A stretch of DNA of 64,000 nt from Mesotaenium endlicherianum (GCA_009602735.1 WELA01000805.1:156298-220297); one strand, 5' to 3'; positions 43,050 to 55,044 are shown, numbered from the stretch's first letter. The notes: a model not told the origin generated them from the letters alone. Translations and numbers: made by a program.

Positions 43050-44721
43050 TTAGGGAGGTGTCCCAGCTTCCCGAAGGTAAAAGCGTTTCAACGCCCCTTT
43101 GGCATTGGTCAAATGGTCAAATGGTCAAATTCCCAGGTATCCCCAGAGGCATCGTAACTCTTCCATCTGACCAGATTTTTCATGACATATTTAGACCGAC
43201 GAACAGAGCGAGCTTCCAAAATCTCATCAATCTCATATTCCTCAGGGTCACGATCCCGGACAGCGGGGACCGGTCCCAATTGGAGAGGTAATCGACAGGT
43301 GAAGAGTGTGTCATCCTTGATGTATGGTTCTAGGAAAGAGACGTTAAAGACTGGGTGACCCTTGTATTCCGCTGACATATTTAATTGGTAAGCATTCTCA
43401 CCGACACGGCGCACCACCAAATATGGACTGATCCAAACCGGACCAAGCTTTTTCTTGACCACACCAGGCAGGTACAGGTGTTGAAAACACAGTTTGACCA
43501 AATCAGCTCCCGACGGTGTTGATTAGCATATTTTTGTTGATTTCCATGGGCTTTGTGCAGATTTTGTTGGACTTCTGACAGGGTGTCAGCAAACTCCTGA
43601 GTTAACTGGAGAGACACCGGATTGTCAATCTCCTCAGGGTGAGTTAAACACTCCCCTAGCACAATCAAGGGAGTTTTAGGAACTCTACCCAGACTGAGTT
43701 CAGAAGGAGTCTTTCCTGTTGACGCGTGCACCGCCTGTTGATCGCAAATTGAATCTGAGGCAACAGGTCATCTCAATTATCTTGTTTTTGGTTAATATAC
43801 TCTCAGCACCTCTTACAGTATTCGGTTAGTTTTTTCAGTCTGCCCATCAGTGTGAGGGTGGTTTGCTGTGCTGAGTAGCTGTTTGACTCCCATTAACCCC
43901 ATTAAAGCTCTCCGAGACTTAGAGGAAAATTTTGAGTCTCTGTCTGAGATAATATTAGAGGGTAGCTCATATTGGCATACTACATGGTTGTAGAACGGTC
44001 TCGGAGTTTCGAGTGCAGTTACCTTGACAGTGGTGGGGATGAAAATGACCATTTTTGTCAATTTATCCACTACTACCAGTATAGAATCATGCCCATTGGC
44101 AGTCCTTGACAGTATTACCACCCAGTCCATAGATGTTCTTTCCCATCGTCCAGCTGGGATGGGTAGTGGTTGTAATAGCCCCCCGAGTGGGGTGTGTCTA
44201 GACTTGTTTTTCTGACACTGATCACAGGTCTTAACATATTTCAAGACCTCCCAAGGCAACCCTTCCCAGTGATAATGTTTTGCCAATTTGTCAACAATTT
44301 TGGCCTGCCCCAAATGTCCACCTAGTACACTGTCATGATCCTGACTTAGTAATAAAGAACTTAGTTCCAAGTTGTTAGGAATCACCAACTTCAGCCGTCC
44401 GAAAGTGATTTTAGTTACCCAGACCCCTCCCTTCAGCCTATGTTTGAGTGTATTAGCAAGACACACACCATCAGTTGGGCTGAGCTCAAATGTTGGGTCT
44501 AAAAGGTAGAATTTCCCAAGTTGTTCAAGGTAGGACTTTTTCACCTTTAGTGAAGTGAGTGGACAAAGGACTTTATCTACAGCATGCTGACTAAAGTTCC
44601 TTTCTTGCAAGTCAGGTCGTCTAGAGAGTGCATCAGCAAGATTCAACTTCTCTGGTTTGTAGTCAATCTGGACTTGGAACTGCTCCAGCATCTGGCTCCA
44701 GCGGTTCTCTCTCCTCGACGG
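43050..44721 (-). pseudogene. E integrase and chromodomain
   Basis: Integrase finger (GGHLGQAKIVDKLAKHYHW, CDQCQKNK), DDE pieces (MDWVVILS, SDRDSKF, HPHTDGQTEKTN), GPVWISPYLVVRRVG and a chromodomain (EYEIDEILEARS, NLVRWKSYDASGDTWE) in three frames. A tandem TTTGACCA slippage near 43110 shifts the end of the chromodomain frame. Confidence 0.83.
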
Positions 44722-44726
44722 CTTGG
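44722..44726. repeat. Target-site duplication of TRIM
   Basis: CTTGG at 44722-44726 and again at 45202-45206, flanking the 475-bp element; a perfect 5-bp duplication. Confidence 0.93.
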
Positions 44727-45201
44727 TGTAACGATCCGCCGCATGGCCGGATGCGGCACGTGCGACACGTCGCGTGGAGCAATAGAAGTGTCGGGTTGAG
44801 TTATATAAGTACAATTGGCGCGCGATCAAAGAACCTCGAGTTACCTTTTTGTTTGTATCGCTACATTGGTATTGGAGCGCAAACGTACGCAGCCGTGACA
44901 AGGAGACGAGGGTTGAAATCCCGCGAAGTGCGAAACTCGTCGATGGTACGACCGTACGGCAATCTTTGGATTGTACAAAGAAAGGACACTATCCCGAAAC
45001 AACGTCCCTCGCGTTGCCAGGGCCTGAGTGCCCGGGACGTGCACACTTATAGGTGGGAGGAGTGTAACGATCCGCCGAGTGGCCGGATGCGGCGCGTGCG
45101 ACACGTCGCGGATGCGACTGGATGTGTCGGTTTAAATCGTATAATTACAATTGGCGCGCAATCTAAGTACCTCAAGTTACCTTTTTGTTCGCATCGCTAC
45201 A
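44727..45201 (+). mobile_element. TRIM: miniature terminal-repeat retrotransposon
   Basis: 475 bp in all: LTR 44727-44865 (139 bp), PBS TGGTATTGGAGC (44867-44878, initiator tRNA-Met type), an internal region of under 200 bp with no coding capacity, a purine tract AGGTGGGAGGAG (45051-45062), and LTR 45063-45201 (139 bp). LTRs begin TGTAACGATCCGCC and end CATCGCTACA or TATCGCTACA. It has a TATATAA box near 44803 in the left LTR. The two LTRs differ at about 24 positions by eye. It needs enzymes from an autonomous element. It splits the RNase H-integrase junction of E. Confidence 0.93.
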
Positions 45202-45206
45202 CTTGG

Positions 45207-46110
45207 ACCTTTTTTGAAAGTGAGTCGGAACTGGATGATCTGTAATCACCTTAAAAGCTATATCATGTAAGTATGCTCTCCACTGTTTGAGAACATGAAT
45301 GATAGCAAGCAGCTCTTTATCAAGCACAGAATAGTTAATCTCAGCTGGATTGAATTTCATAGACTCATACAGCACAGGGTGCCACTCCTGCTTTACCTTA
45401 CCATCCTTTGTGGCTTTGTCAGCAAGCTGCAAAAAAATAGCACCCATGGCAAAGTCAGAAGCATTAGTAACCACCTGCACAGGTTTGCTGGAGTCATACA
45501 CAGCTAAGACTAGGGCAGAACAGAGAGCATCTTTGAGGGTTGGGAAGGCAAATTGCTGCTCTTCCCCCTACACATAGCCTATGTCCTTCTTAGTAAGGTC
45601 AGTCATTTTACTGGCCTTTAAAGAATAATTATCAATAAATCTCCTATAGTAGTTAGCCAACCCAAGGAAGGATCTAACTTCCGAGACAGATTGTGGCACT
45701 GGCCAATTCCTTATGGTCTGCACTTTCTTAGGGTCCACACTGATGCCTTCCTTGCTGACAACGTGGCCCAATCATTCAATACTTTCCTTGAAGAAATTAC
45801 ACTTGCTCATTTTAGCATATAATTGATTCTTTCTTAGAGTGTCCATCACTGTCCTCAAGTGCTCAGCATGCTTAGTTTCATTCTTTGAGAAAATTAAAAT
45901 ATCATCCAAAAAGACTTGCACAAACTTATCTAAGTAAGGCCTGAGAATGTCAATCATAGCACCCATGAAGGTTGCAGGAGCATTAGTCAGTCCAAATGGC
46001 ATCACATTAAACTCATAGTGTCCATAACGTGTATGAGGCAGTCTTGTGTTCGTCTCCCTCAACAATTGTGATTTGATGATAACCACTTTTGAGATCTATC
46101 TTATTGAACA
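45207..46110 (-). pseudogene. E reverse transcriptase (C part) and RNase H
   Basis: RT from [14 protein letters not shown] through [10 protein letters not shown] (intact active site) to [13 protein letters not shown]; RNase H with [20 protein letters not shown] and ITDHPVPTH. The first catalytic Asp of RNase H (TD) is Asn here. Stops occur near 45771 and 45567. The front of RT is missing, joined to LTR at about 46122. Confidence 0.83.
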
Positions 46111-46123
46111 CTTTAGCACCATA

Positions 46124-46744
46124 ATACACTAGCAGTGAACAATACTTGCAAGTCAAATCCAAGTAAACTAGCATCAATAATGCAATCAGTAAACTTATAC
46201 ATAAGCAAGGCTAGAAGACAATGCGTAACAATGGCTTCTTGCCTTGGATTCAGATATCTCTCACTAAGCTATACAAGAGATTTGGCCTCGTTTTTGAATG
46301 CCGAACTCGAGAGCAATACCTAGCATATGTACGTGGAATGACTAGACGATTCAACGGCAAGTGCGATGGGACCGCCTACCCGGGAGTTAACCACGTTGGT
46401 AGGACCTCGGCTAACCAAATCCACAGCCATCTCCCATCATCCCGAATCGCCATCCACCTTAAGGGTGTCATTTGGCCACTCATCCAGCACACCACACTTG
46501 GATGCATAGCTAGGCAGTTCGCTGCTGCCGAGTACGGCAGCCAGCTGACTGTCAAAGAATGTGTCAGCAAGCTGTCTCAAGTCAATAGGCTGATCTAATT
46601 GACTTCAGCCTGCTACTCTTGGCTGAGTCATTGAACTATCACATGTCCAGCATACTTAATATTAACTAAAGTTCAACAGGCTGAACACATTTAAGTATTG
46701 TATTAAATGAATATTATATCTATCCAATATACTGATTCATTACA
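46124..46744 (-). repeat. 5' LTR of E, 3'-truncated
   Basis: TGTAATGAATC start at 46744 (minus); similarity to T LTRs ends at about 46124, losing about 100 bp of the LTR end and everything to mid-RT. Confidence 0.83.
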
Positions 46745-48181
46745 AAGTGTCACACATCTTCTTCCTTGCCCTATATTTAATTGGTGTGTGTTGTGCTTAG
46801 CTAATAGGAGAGCTGGTACTTGCCTTACCTCCACTTTCGTGGACCTAGGAGAGCCTCCTAGCGTGACTGTGTGCATTGAATCCGCCGCCTTCAGCGCCAA
46901 TTTTGCAAGGAGTATATAGCAGTTGATGCTCTTAGAAGGACATCTTTTTAGAAGTCCCAATGATGCTAGCTATAAGCCAAGGAGTTATCAGTTAAACGTA
47001 CAATTTTACCTCTTGTGTTATCAGGACCACTTGGTCTCTCTCTTGTGAAGAGCAAGCCCTCCTGACTTCCAGTCACTTGAAGAACTTCACAAGTGGTGAG
47101 CAAAGTCACAGCTTGGACCCTGCCATAGGACTACTCTTGAAGATCATGATGTGCTTCCAGTGATCTTTTGGGCCAGACTTCATTAGTTGTTTTCCTACCA
47201 AATTACAATCTTGAGGTGCTCACTTTGGAGAGTACACACTCCCACATTAAAACATATGACAGTTGACTTATTTTTGGCCTTAAGGCCACATGAATTTTTG
47301 CTTTGCATTGTAGCAAACCCTGCTTGCCTACTTGTGTGTTGCTTATGCCGATCAGATGCGCCCGACCCCATAATGCACAACATGCATACACACGCACTTT
47401 TAAGTCTAGCATGTCAAAGCGTTTATTCTCCATAGCTAGAGCCTAACTACATAAGCTGAGAGACGCTGAGAAGGCTGGCCACCTCAACCTTTGATCTCTG
47501 TTAGAGCTACCACGAAAAAGTTGCCACCTCAGGGAACATAGGCTCAACGGCCGCATAGGCGTGCACGCTGACCGAGTGGTTAAGCTGTCACGTGCGACAT
47601 TCGCAAGGCGTGCATGCATATTAAATGACGACGAATAACTGAAGCTGTCATGAGAGACAACTTCAAAAAATGCGTGCACACTAAGCCGATGACGAAGTCT
47701 CGGCACTCCCGAAAGAGAAGAGCTTGCGTGGTGCCTGAGAAAGGCACGAGCCGCACACATTTTTCCCTCATTCTTGCCTTGCACATTTTTCCAAAGAAGC
47801 AGAAAGGATCAAAGGAGAGAAAGAAGGAGAAAAAGAGAGAAGGCGCGAAGAAGAAGGAGTTCCCAAGGCCGTAAGGAGCCCGAGAAGACACGCGTCTGCG
47901 GACGCTTGAAGATCGTTCCTCATCGTATCGTAGAAGAGTTAGAAACCAAGAGTGCCCAAGAAGGAACTTCTGTTAGAGAGTTTGCATATAGGTCGTGCTA
48001 GGCGATTCCAACACATTTTAGAACAACCACCACAAGCGTGTGAAGAGCACATAAATAGTAAGTGCTGTGTTAGTGTCCAAGTTCTCAAAAGTCTCACCTG
48101 TCGAGTTGCTGAAAGCAAGAGCAGAGTTAGCAAGAGTTTCCCTTAGTGAATTGTTAGGCGCGACTTAGAGCAAAAGGCTCA
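46745..48181. other. Region without recognisable genes
   Basis: Several short open frames, all below 115 codons, none with a known motif. A tRNA-like A-box string GACCGAGTGGTTAAG at 47568-47582 has no B-box partner. A purine-rich stretch (47800-47870) gives a Lys/Arg-rich frame. Nothing else supported. Confidence 0.5.
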
Positions 48182-48876
48182 TGAAAGGGGCAAAGTGCCT
48201 TAGTGGATGCGTAGTGATTCAAGAGGAACCAAATTAGTTGCAATCATAGAGTGCAGCCGCATATGACTAAGAAACTTTAGGAAAATTACTCAGCATTTTG
48301 AAGAGCAAGAAAGTGCTCTCAAATGGAGTAGGAGGAAAGGCCTTATCATTACAAACCCGTACAAATTTACAAAAGTGGAAACTGATAAGAGACGAAGAAG
48401 TTATGTACTATTTATAGTTTTCTACGACGACCGCACAACCCTAGAAGGGAGGGCTGCTTAGCAACGAAATTTTGAAGTGTTTGTCAAATTGTCCCTTCCA
48501 AAATATTTGAGTAGGAAAAATCAGCCTCATCCGACGTGTCGGGCCATTTGGACGTCCACATACATGCATCGAAATATCTAGAATATACTAACTTAGGCGC
48601 GCAAGACTAATCCGGAACTTATAGGTAAATCGACCTGCTCGGACTCCGCGTCAGCCAAAATTACGTGAAGATTCCGATTCACTCTAACGGCCCTGATTGC
48701 TTGACGCTGTCGGTGAATCCAACGGTTGCGCTCACTGCGAAGTAAGGACAACGTCGACCAACCTTCAAACTAATTAAACTTTAGAAATTCACAATTTTCT
48801 CAATACTTAACCAAATTCGATAAATTTTATATCAAAATGAACAAAAAAATGCACTTCACAATCCTATAACCTTAAG
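48182..48876 (-). repeat. Old solo LTR of the G family
   Basis: Runs from TGAAAGGGGCAAAGTGCC (48182) to CCTATAACCTTAAG (48876), matching the G LTR along its length with many changes. No PBS or PPT flanks it and no target duplication is clear; its outer two bases have decayed from CA-type to AG. Confidence 0.8.
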
Positions 48877-49485
48877 TCAGGCCGGTATAGACACTGTAGC
48901 TTCATAGCTTTGCAAGATGTAACTTTGTGAAAGTTAAACAAAAGCCCTGGTAGGCAATTTTTTCGGAAACTCGATATTGCTTGTTGACTTGCTTAGATGT
49001 GATTATTGCAAACTAGAACTTTTCACGAGTGTGCCCTTCAACTTGGGCGAGATGCAAAGTCTATTTGGACGTAAGACGTTTCTGTCCTTGTAAGAAGAAT
49101 TGAGTGATAAATATATTTGAGTGATGAAAATATTTCTCCCAAATTCACTATTTCATGAAGAAGGAGCTGAGAGAGAACAAGCTTGGTGTGAGAACACTAA
49201 GTACCAACTCTCTTATTGGCTGGTGCCAGTACAGGGTGATCAGAAATCGGTCAGTAACAGGCAAGCAGCCACTGACACATGTGCGAAGGTCGATTGACCA
49301 AGTTGACCCCACACGCAGGGATGCACCGAATAGTCGACCAGGCAGCACACACGCATGAAGAGCCACAGACACATCGACCAGACCAATGGCACACGTATTG
49401 GAGAGCACCACACGTGCCCTGACTTCGACACGACTGGGCACAACATCTTTCTCGACTTGTTGCTCTTTTGTCTCGCACTCCCTCG
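48877..49485. other. Region without recognisable genes
   Basis: About 600 bp; the minus-strand frame at 49148-49498 and its overlaps have no recognisable domain. Nothing supported. Confidence 0.5.
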
Positions 49486-49490
49486 CATTA
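49486..49490. repeat. Target-site duplication of solo LTR S
   Basis: CATTA at 49486-49490 and at 50412-50416. Confidence 0.85.
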
Positions 49491-50411
49491 TGTAACAATC
49501 CGAGCTATTTTAGGCGTATTTGGGACGTTTTCCCAATTACCTGAAGTACGTTATACTATTTATCATATTATTTGATAAATGATTGAATCATATTCAATTA
49601 TTTGCCACACGTGTGTGTCAATTAATTCCTGGTTGATTGGCGAAACAACCAAGATACTATTGGCAAAAGCATCGTAACGTAACTTGACTACTTCACAAAA
49701 GTACGACATAATTATTCATAAAGTTACTTTAATTAGTTTTGAGATGATAACTTAATAAAGCACTGATTGATTAAGTTGATTTGATTGTCATTATTTTGGA
49801 TAATGCACAATCACAGATTTTGCATTCACGACCAGTCGTTAATACGAAGGAACAGTCGTAAAAGTCATATGACACATAATGAGCAAAGCGACTTTGCATC
49901 CGAGCGGATTCGAACCCGCGCCTTGTCGTTTGAAACGTTGACACCTAATCGATTGGCCAAAGTAGCTTTTTAAACTACCGGTTCATGACAAAAGAATCTG
50001 TACGCAACTCCGCGATCAGTCGCGATTTTTTGGAAAGTCGCGAGAGCGCGAAAACGCTCGTTTGGCGCGCAACGATTTTTCGGAAACCATCGAAAAGTTT
50101 CCAAACGGCCAAACTGCGCATTTCGAGCATTCAGCCGAAATGGGTCGTACTCTTTTGCCTGATTTTGTTGACATGAACCAGTGCCCTACGTGGTGACTTG
50201 AAGCACTCTAGTGCCTCACATTGTGCAGGTAGAAATACTTGTAAAGTCATTGTGAGTGCAACTCTCACAAGCACACATTCTACGTTTGTTTTCATTTCCG
50301 CTCTTTTGAGTATTCGTCAATTTGCACAAATATACACATTTTCCTTTCCACTTCATTTAAATATTCCTTGAATACCGAGGAAAGATCCTCTCGAAAAGCA
50401 GAAACGTTACA
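49491..50411. mobile_element. Solo LTR 'S' (921 bp)
   Basis: Starts TGTAACAATCC, ends AAACGTTACA, so TG...CA ends with a 6-bp inverted TGTAAC/GTTACA, flanked by a perfect CATTA duplication. No internal coding region or second LTR copy is seen within it. Its start resembles the TRIM start (TGTAACGATCC), but the rest does not. Orientation cannot be fixed. A tRNA-like sequence lies in the middle. Confidence 0.78.
49888..49966 (-). other. tRNA-like sequence (pseudo-tRNA or SINE head)
   Basis: On the minus strand: an A-box-like TTGGCCAATCGATTAGG, then a perfect B-box GGTTCGAATCC within GCGCGGGTTCGAATCCGC. Ends GCTACTT and AAGTCGC pair at six of seven positions. The T stem is disrupted, probably by one lost or extra base, and the anticodon stem is poor, so it is unlikely to be a working tRNA. 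Confidence 0.5.
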
Positions 50412-51059
50412 CATTAACATTTAACCCGACTCATATCATGTTCAATCATTTATTATTCCAATGTATATTTTAGTATAATGTCTATCCAGCTTCTTTTTAA
50501 CAAATTTGCTACAGTATGCGTCGATAGCCATATATTACTCACACATATCCCTTACCTAATTACTACGCAATATCCCTATCTGGTCATTGACGGTATAATT
50601 ATTTGACATACATGTAACTCATTACAGACACGTGGCCTTGCTCAACAGACCCGTACGGACCCGTACGGAGGTGTTGGAGATACACATACTTATCACAAAA
50701 CTCTCTGAAGACAAGACTATACATATGTTACTTAATACTATTATGGGTCAAACACAAAAGCGTGCTAACCTTATACACGTCAGAGAACGGGAGAACGACC
50801 AATAAGAAGCGTTCTAAAAATCGGCACTCTTTTGTGTGCTCGACATCGACAAAAACTTCAATGTAAAATTTTTGGTGAAGTTTGTCATCGCGCACACCCC
50901 TCGTTTTTGTGGGGGCAAGAGTTTTTTAGCAAGTATTTAACATAGAATGTTGTCAAAAATACAAAGTATTTATATCGATCACATTGAAACGCGTTGCATG
51001 TCGAGTCCAAATCGGTCGACATTGGATCCTAGCTTAGACCCTATTTCAATATATGTAAT

Positions 51060-51086
51060 GATTAGGACTACAAAGTAGTCCTAATC
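51060..51086. repeat. Perfect 12-bp-stem hairpin
   Basis: GATTAGGACTAC, loop AAA, GTAGTCCTAATC. Outer arms ATTTCAAT and ATTGAAAT extend it imperfectly. Flanked by direct repeats TCGACATTGGA(T/C)C at about 51017 and 51128. Confidence 0.7.
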
Positions 51087-51399
51087 GATTGAAATCCACT
51101 ATTATTTGACATCGACTGCAATGCATCGACATTGGACCATAGCTTAAAGGTTAGTAAGAAGCTGAGAAGCGCACAATTCTAAATTGAGTAAAATTAAATG
51201 ACCCCATGGGGCCTGATCACAACGATCAACATCTACCCTAAGCAATAGTGGCCGTGGATTCAATTTTTTCCGGCATACCGGCAACAAACTGGCCTTATAC
51301 TCCAATTGCTTCCAATGAACCTTTTGTGACACGTATTATGACAAAAAAATTGGCCCTATACATACATTCAATCAATTGTGTAGATTTTGAGGGGACCAA

Positions 51400-51800
51400 T
51401 AATTTTTTCCTCACACATCTGTTCCGATCAATCGCGACGAGCAACAGCGTCGAAACAGCGACCACTAACAACGCTTGCCGTCGACGTTAAAACTTCATCC
51501 CCTCCCTCCCTTTCTCACCATCCCTCATGCCCTCCCAACATAGCCACCCTCCCCTCCCCGTCTTGCCCTTTCCCCTTCACGCCCTCTGAACAAGATCATG
51601 TGCTTGGCCGCCTGCCGTGGCTGCCCACCAGCATGTGCTCTAACCCTATGACGCCACAAACCCATTTAACAACCGAGAGGGCCCTCCCACGCCCCCCGTC
51701 ACGAGCTACCTTGCGACCCTGGCGAGGATTTGCCTCATTGCCCCGCCATGGCCTTTCACAAAAAGCCCCTAGGATGCATTATGTAAACAAAAAAGAGGTC
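51400..51800 (+). repeat. Dispersed repeat, copy 1
   Basis: Shares, in opposite orientation, a series of matches with 53838-54190: AAACAG/AACTG near the start, CCCTCCCTC and CATGCCCTCCCA-type runs, CACAAACCCAT, and a tail coding TPQTHLT in one frame. No domain; class unknown. Confidence 0.5.
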
Positions 51801-53837
51801 TACTTTGTGAGAAAGACCTAATTTGTAATGGTCGACTCGCCAAAGGGCGAGTCGCAAGAGACAGGCATGGTCACACTCGAATACTTTTGCGTTGGTCCAG
51901 GTTGGATACGTACTCTTCCTATACAAATAAGCAATTTGAACGTACATAAAGGCTAGAGCTCACGCGAGTGACGTTCCTTCCTAAATTTCCCCTCACAAGA
52001 GTTAAGGGGCGCCAACAAACTACCTCCTATTGGATCAGATAGCACACTCTCAAACGTTCTTTTTCTTCAAATCATATTCCCCTGTTTCCCCCTCCCAACT
52101 CCTTCAAGAACTTTGGCAAGAAGTAATTCTTACTCGAGTTCTTGTTAATACTGTTCTGTACGATTTGTGAGCAAATCATACAACAGAATCACAAAATTGG
52201 ATAATTTTGATAATGAATCATACCAACTACTTGTGTAACATAGAAAGCGGACCGACACTGTCTCGCCATGTAAAAAATTCTTTCAATTACAAATAATTTT
52301 TGAAGCACTTTTGTGCTGCACGTTCTCACAACAATTTGCTCAAAGATGGTGCGCTTCACGTACTTTGTGCAATCACGTAAAAGTTCGTCATTTGTGCATA
52401 GTTTCATGCGTGCTCAAGAACCTTGAATGAATTTAAGTAACAAGCTAGCAACATTTGTTTCCAACAAATGTATTGTGTAATTTTAGATGTATAAGGTTTG
52501 ATAGACGATGCTTTTTATGGTTTTTGGAGAACTCAAATACCTCATTCATTTTATTTCTTAAGTCTTTCTCATTCTTTGGCTTCAGTGAGTATACTGAAAT
52601 GATGTTTATATCTTGATTATGCTTCAAAAATGCTCTTGAAAAATATGGATCTTCCGAGAAAAGATATGATTCGCAATCATCGTCGACAGGGTTAGGCAAC
52701 CCGGTTTTTTCGTTTGCTAAAATTCAACTTTCTGGTCGATCGTGCGTTCGACGTGTAAAAGCTCAAAATGGATTTTCATAGTATGCATGAAAACAATTTT
52801 TTGCTTGTGAATGTTTTATTAGGAATACGTGGTTGAAAAGCTTCAAAACCTAATTGCCGCGTTTGGGGTTTCAACCCACAACTTATGACTTACAACTTGA
52901 TTGCCATGCAAATTTTATTTTGATGTCCTTTTGAATGTGCTTTAATGTCCTTTGAGGAAATGGGAAGAAAGCAAGGGCAACTGCAAGGAGTGGGAAAGAG
53001 AATAGGGAAAAGTTTTTGTCAACTATTTCAATTGTACAAAATTCTTTGTGGGACCCACATTTTCTTTTTTGAGAACCTATGAGGGTGCACTTCCCACTGG
53101 ATTTCTCGGGCGTTTGTCCGTGATTGCGTGGAATTCCAATGCCCTTTTGGATCGCGCCGGTGGACATCTTTCAAATTGTTCTTCTACATTTGTGTCAGAG
53201 CTTTTGTTTATCAATTCACAATCCATAATTTAGAGCTCGTGCTTGAGAGAAACTGTATGGGTTCATCTTCATTCAATCTTTGCTCTAAAATTTTCAGCAT
53301 AAAAGCGAAGAAAGAGTCTTTCTTTTTCATCGATGCGTCACTTGCATAATGGCTCTCACCATACAACCAATTTTAGAGTGCATGAGCTTGGTAAAATCAC
53401 TTCTCCAACAACGTTCTTTTTGCAACATTCAACAAATAGTAAAACGAGTTGTCACCAAGTAAACTACAAGGCAACGTTGCCAACATTATCAGCCATGTAC
53501 GATCTTGAGCATGTGGTCTTCACAAAGTTGGCCCACCACGAGGGAGGTTGAGTACGTGGCCTACTTTATGGTTTCCAAGAAGATGCCCCTCACGTAAACG
53601 TTGTGGGGAAAAGCAGTAAGGGCCGTCGCTCATGTCAGGTCTGTGTTTATGTATGTACAAATGCGTCTTTCTGTACCGCAAACAATGTGAACGGGTCCAA
53701 CCGAGATTGATGAAGAAGCATTCGATTTGGCTGTGCAACACGTCTTGCACCTGGCCGACCACCACAAGTCTTCATTCCTCCTGCAATCAGGCCTCTTTCT
53801 CGCCTTCCTTTCTGATCCTCGTTGGTGAAACAGTGCA

Positions 53838-54190
53838 GCTTTAGGTGCTTTTGTGAGCGGCCTTGGCGAGGTAGTTCGTGCCGGGAGGCGTAGAAAAGGG
53901 CGTTATCACTCGTCAGATGGGTTTGTGGGGTGTAGAGGGCTGGAGTTATTGCGGGTGGGCTGCTATGGCCGCTCCTCATGGCCGCCAGCTTGTAGGAGGG
54001 TATGAGGGAAAGAGGGTGGGATGGAGAGGGGAGGGCGGCCTGGGCATGCTGCCTCCTGCTGGGAGGGCACGAGCAATAGTGATTAGAGGGAGGGGGGGAA
54101 GCTCCGTCGATGATCGCCTCAACGGGCAGCGAACAGTTTTGGCGGTTAGTACATCGTGCACGTTTGGAGTGGCCTTGTGAGGGGAAGTTG
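53838..54190 (-). repeat. Dispersed repeat, copy 2
   Basis: Inverted relative to copy 1. The minus-strand frame also gives TPQTHLT followed by a related tail. The 273-codon minus frame covering it (53647-54468) has no other support and is taken as chance. Confidence 0.5.
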
Positions 54191-55044
54191 TCTGCCCCCT
54201 CACAAACCAATACTCTTACTAAAGAGTGTGACCCCAAGTATCTGATTGGCAACGGCCGCGTGTATGCACTACTCTTTAAGGCACATTGAGGCGTCTTTAC
54301 TAAATAACGATTTGAAACCATGCGTGTGGGTGTCCCGAGAGTAGTATTCTCAGTGCAAAGTCTTAAAAGCAATACAAAGAGCAAACGAAGGGATCTGCAA
54401 ATATTTGCTTTCTTTTCAGACGTGGAATGGGAGAAAATAGTTAACGAAGATCCCGCCAAGCAGGCCAAATATGGGAGGAGATGGTAGGGAGATTGTGTGC
54501 GTTACAACACATCATTCTCATACCAACGGACCCCTGGATACAACTCACTGTTGCCAATCTCTCCTCGAGGCACACCATTTTCTGATGCATGGTACTATTT
54601 TCTACACTCAATATCTTGCAAATTCAAGAATATGCTACATGGTCATGCGTACTCAGATCTATCACAGCTTTGCATGCCTGAGATCAAGTAACAACTCTGT
54701 CGTCTTCTTAAGCTTTGTCATCTTCCTCCTAAGCTCTGGCTGGTGCGCAGGCCAACTCAAGTTTGTCCCGTCAACCTAGCACCGTCTGGCATCCTAAGGG
54801 CGGAGCTGCTGCCAAAAGCTGAGAGCAATGCCTCGGAGTGGACACCATGCCTTGCCCCAGCCACTGCCTTAGTCACAACGTGGTGGGCTTAATACATATG
54901 TGGCACTCAGGGAGACCGCGAGCGAGGCAAGTCGCACAGTAATGACCTGCCAAGGCCGGGTTACACACTTGGACAAGGGAGAATATGGAGCATGTGGCAC
55001 TCGGTGGGCATCCGCCATGGACAATATCTCACGGTTGTCTCGGT

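Larger units (their letters stand above)
42390..46744 (-). mobile_element. T-family copy E, fragment with TRIM insertion
   Basis: Minus strand: truncated 5' LTR (46124-46744) joined directly to the middle of RT, RNase H, integrase, chromodomain, intergenic block and the start of ORF3. Gag, protease and the front of RT are deleted. The ORF3 is cut by copy F at 42390. A TRIM sits between RNase H and integrase. Sequence is clearly T-family but independently decayed. Confidence 0.87.
50412..55044. other. AT-rich region without supported genes
   Basis: Short frames only. Items seen: a long perfect hairpin at 51060-51086, a dispersed repeat pair at 51400-51800 and 53838-54190, and a minus-strand 84-codon frame (52445-52699, rich in Asn/Lys) with no known motif. 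It is the 3' side of the NDUFAF3-like gene. No other gene is supported. Confidence 0.5.

Noticed and set aside
47568-47582. tRNA-Ser/Leu A-box (GACCGAGTGGTTAAG)
   Set aside because: No B-box or foldable arms nearby; likely chance or a very short relic.
53647-54468. 273-codon minus-strand ORF
   Set aside because: No motif, and half of it overlaps a dispersed repeat whose other copy has a different frame structure.
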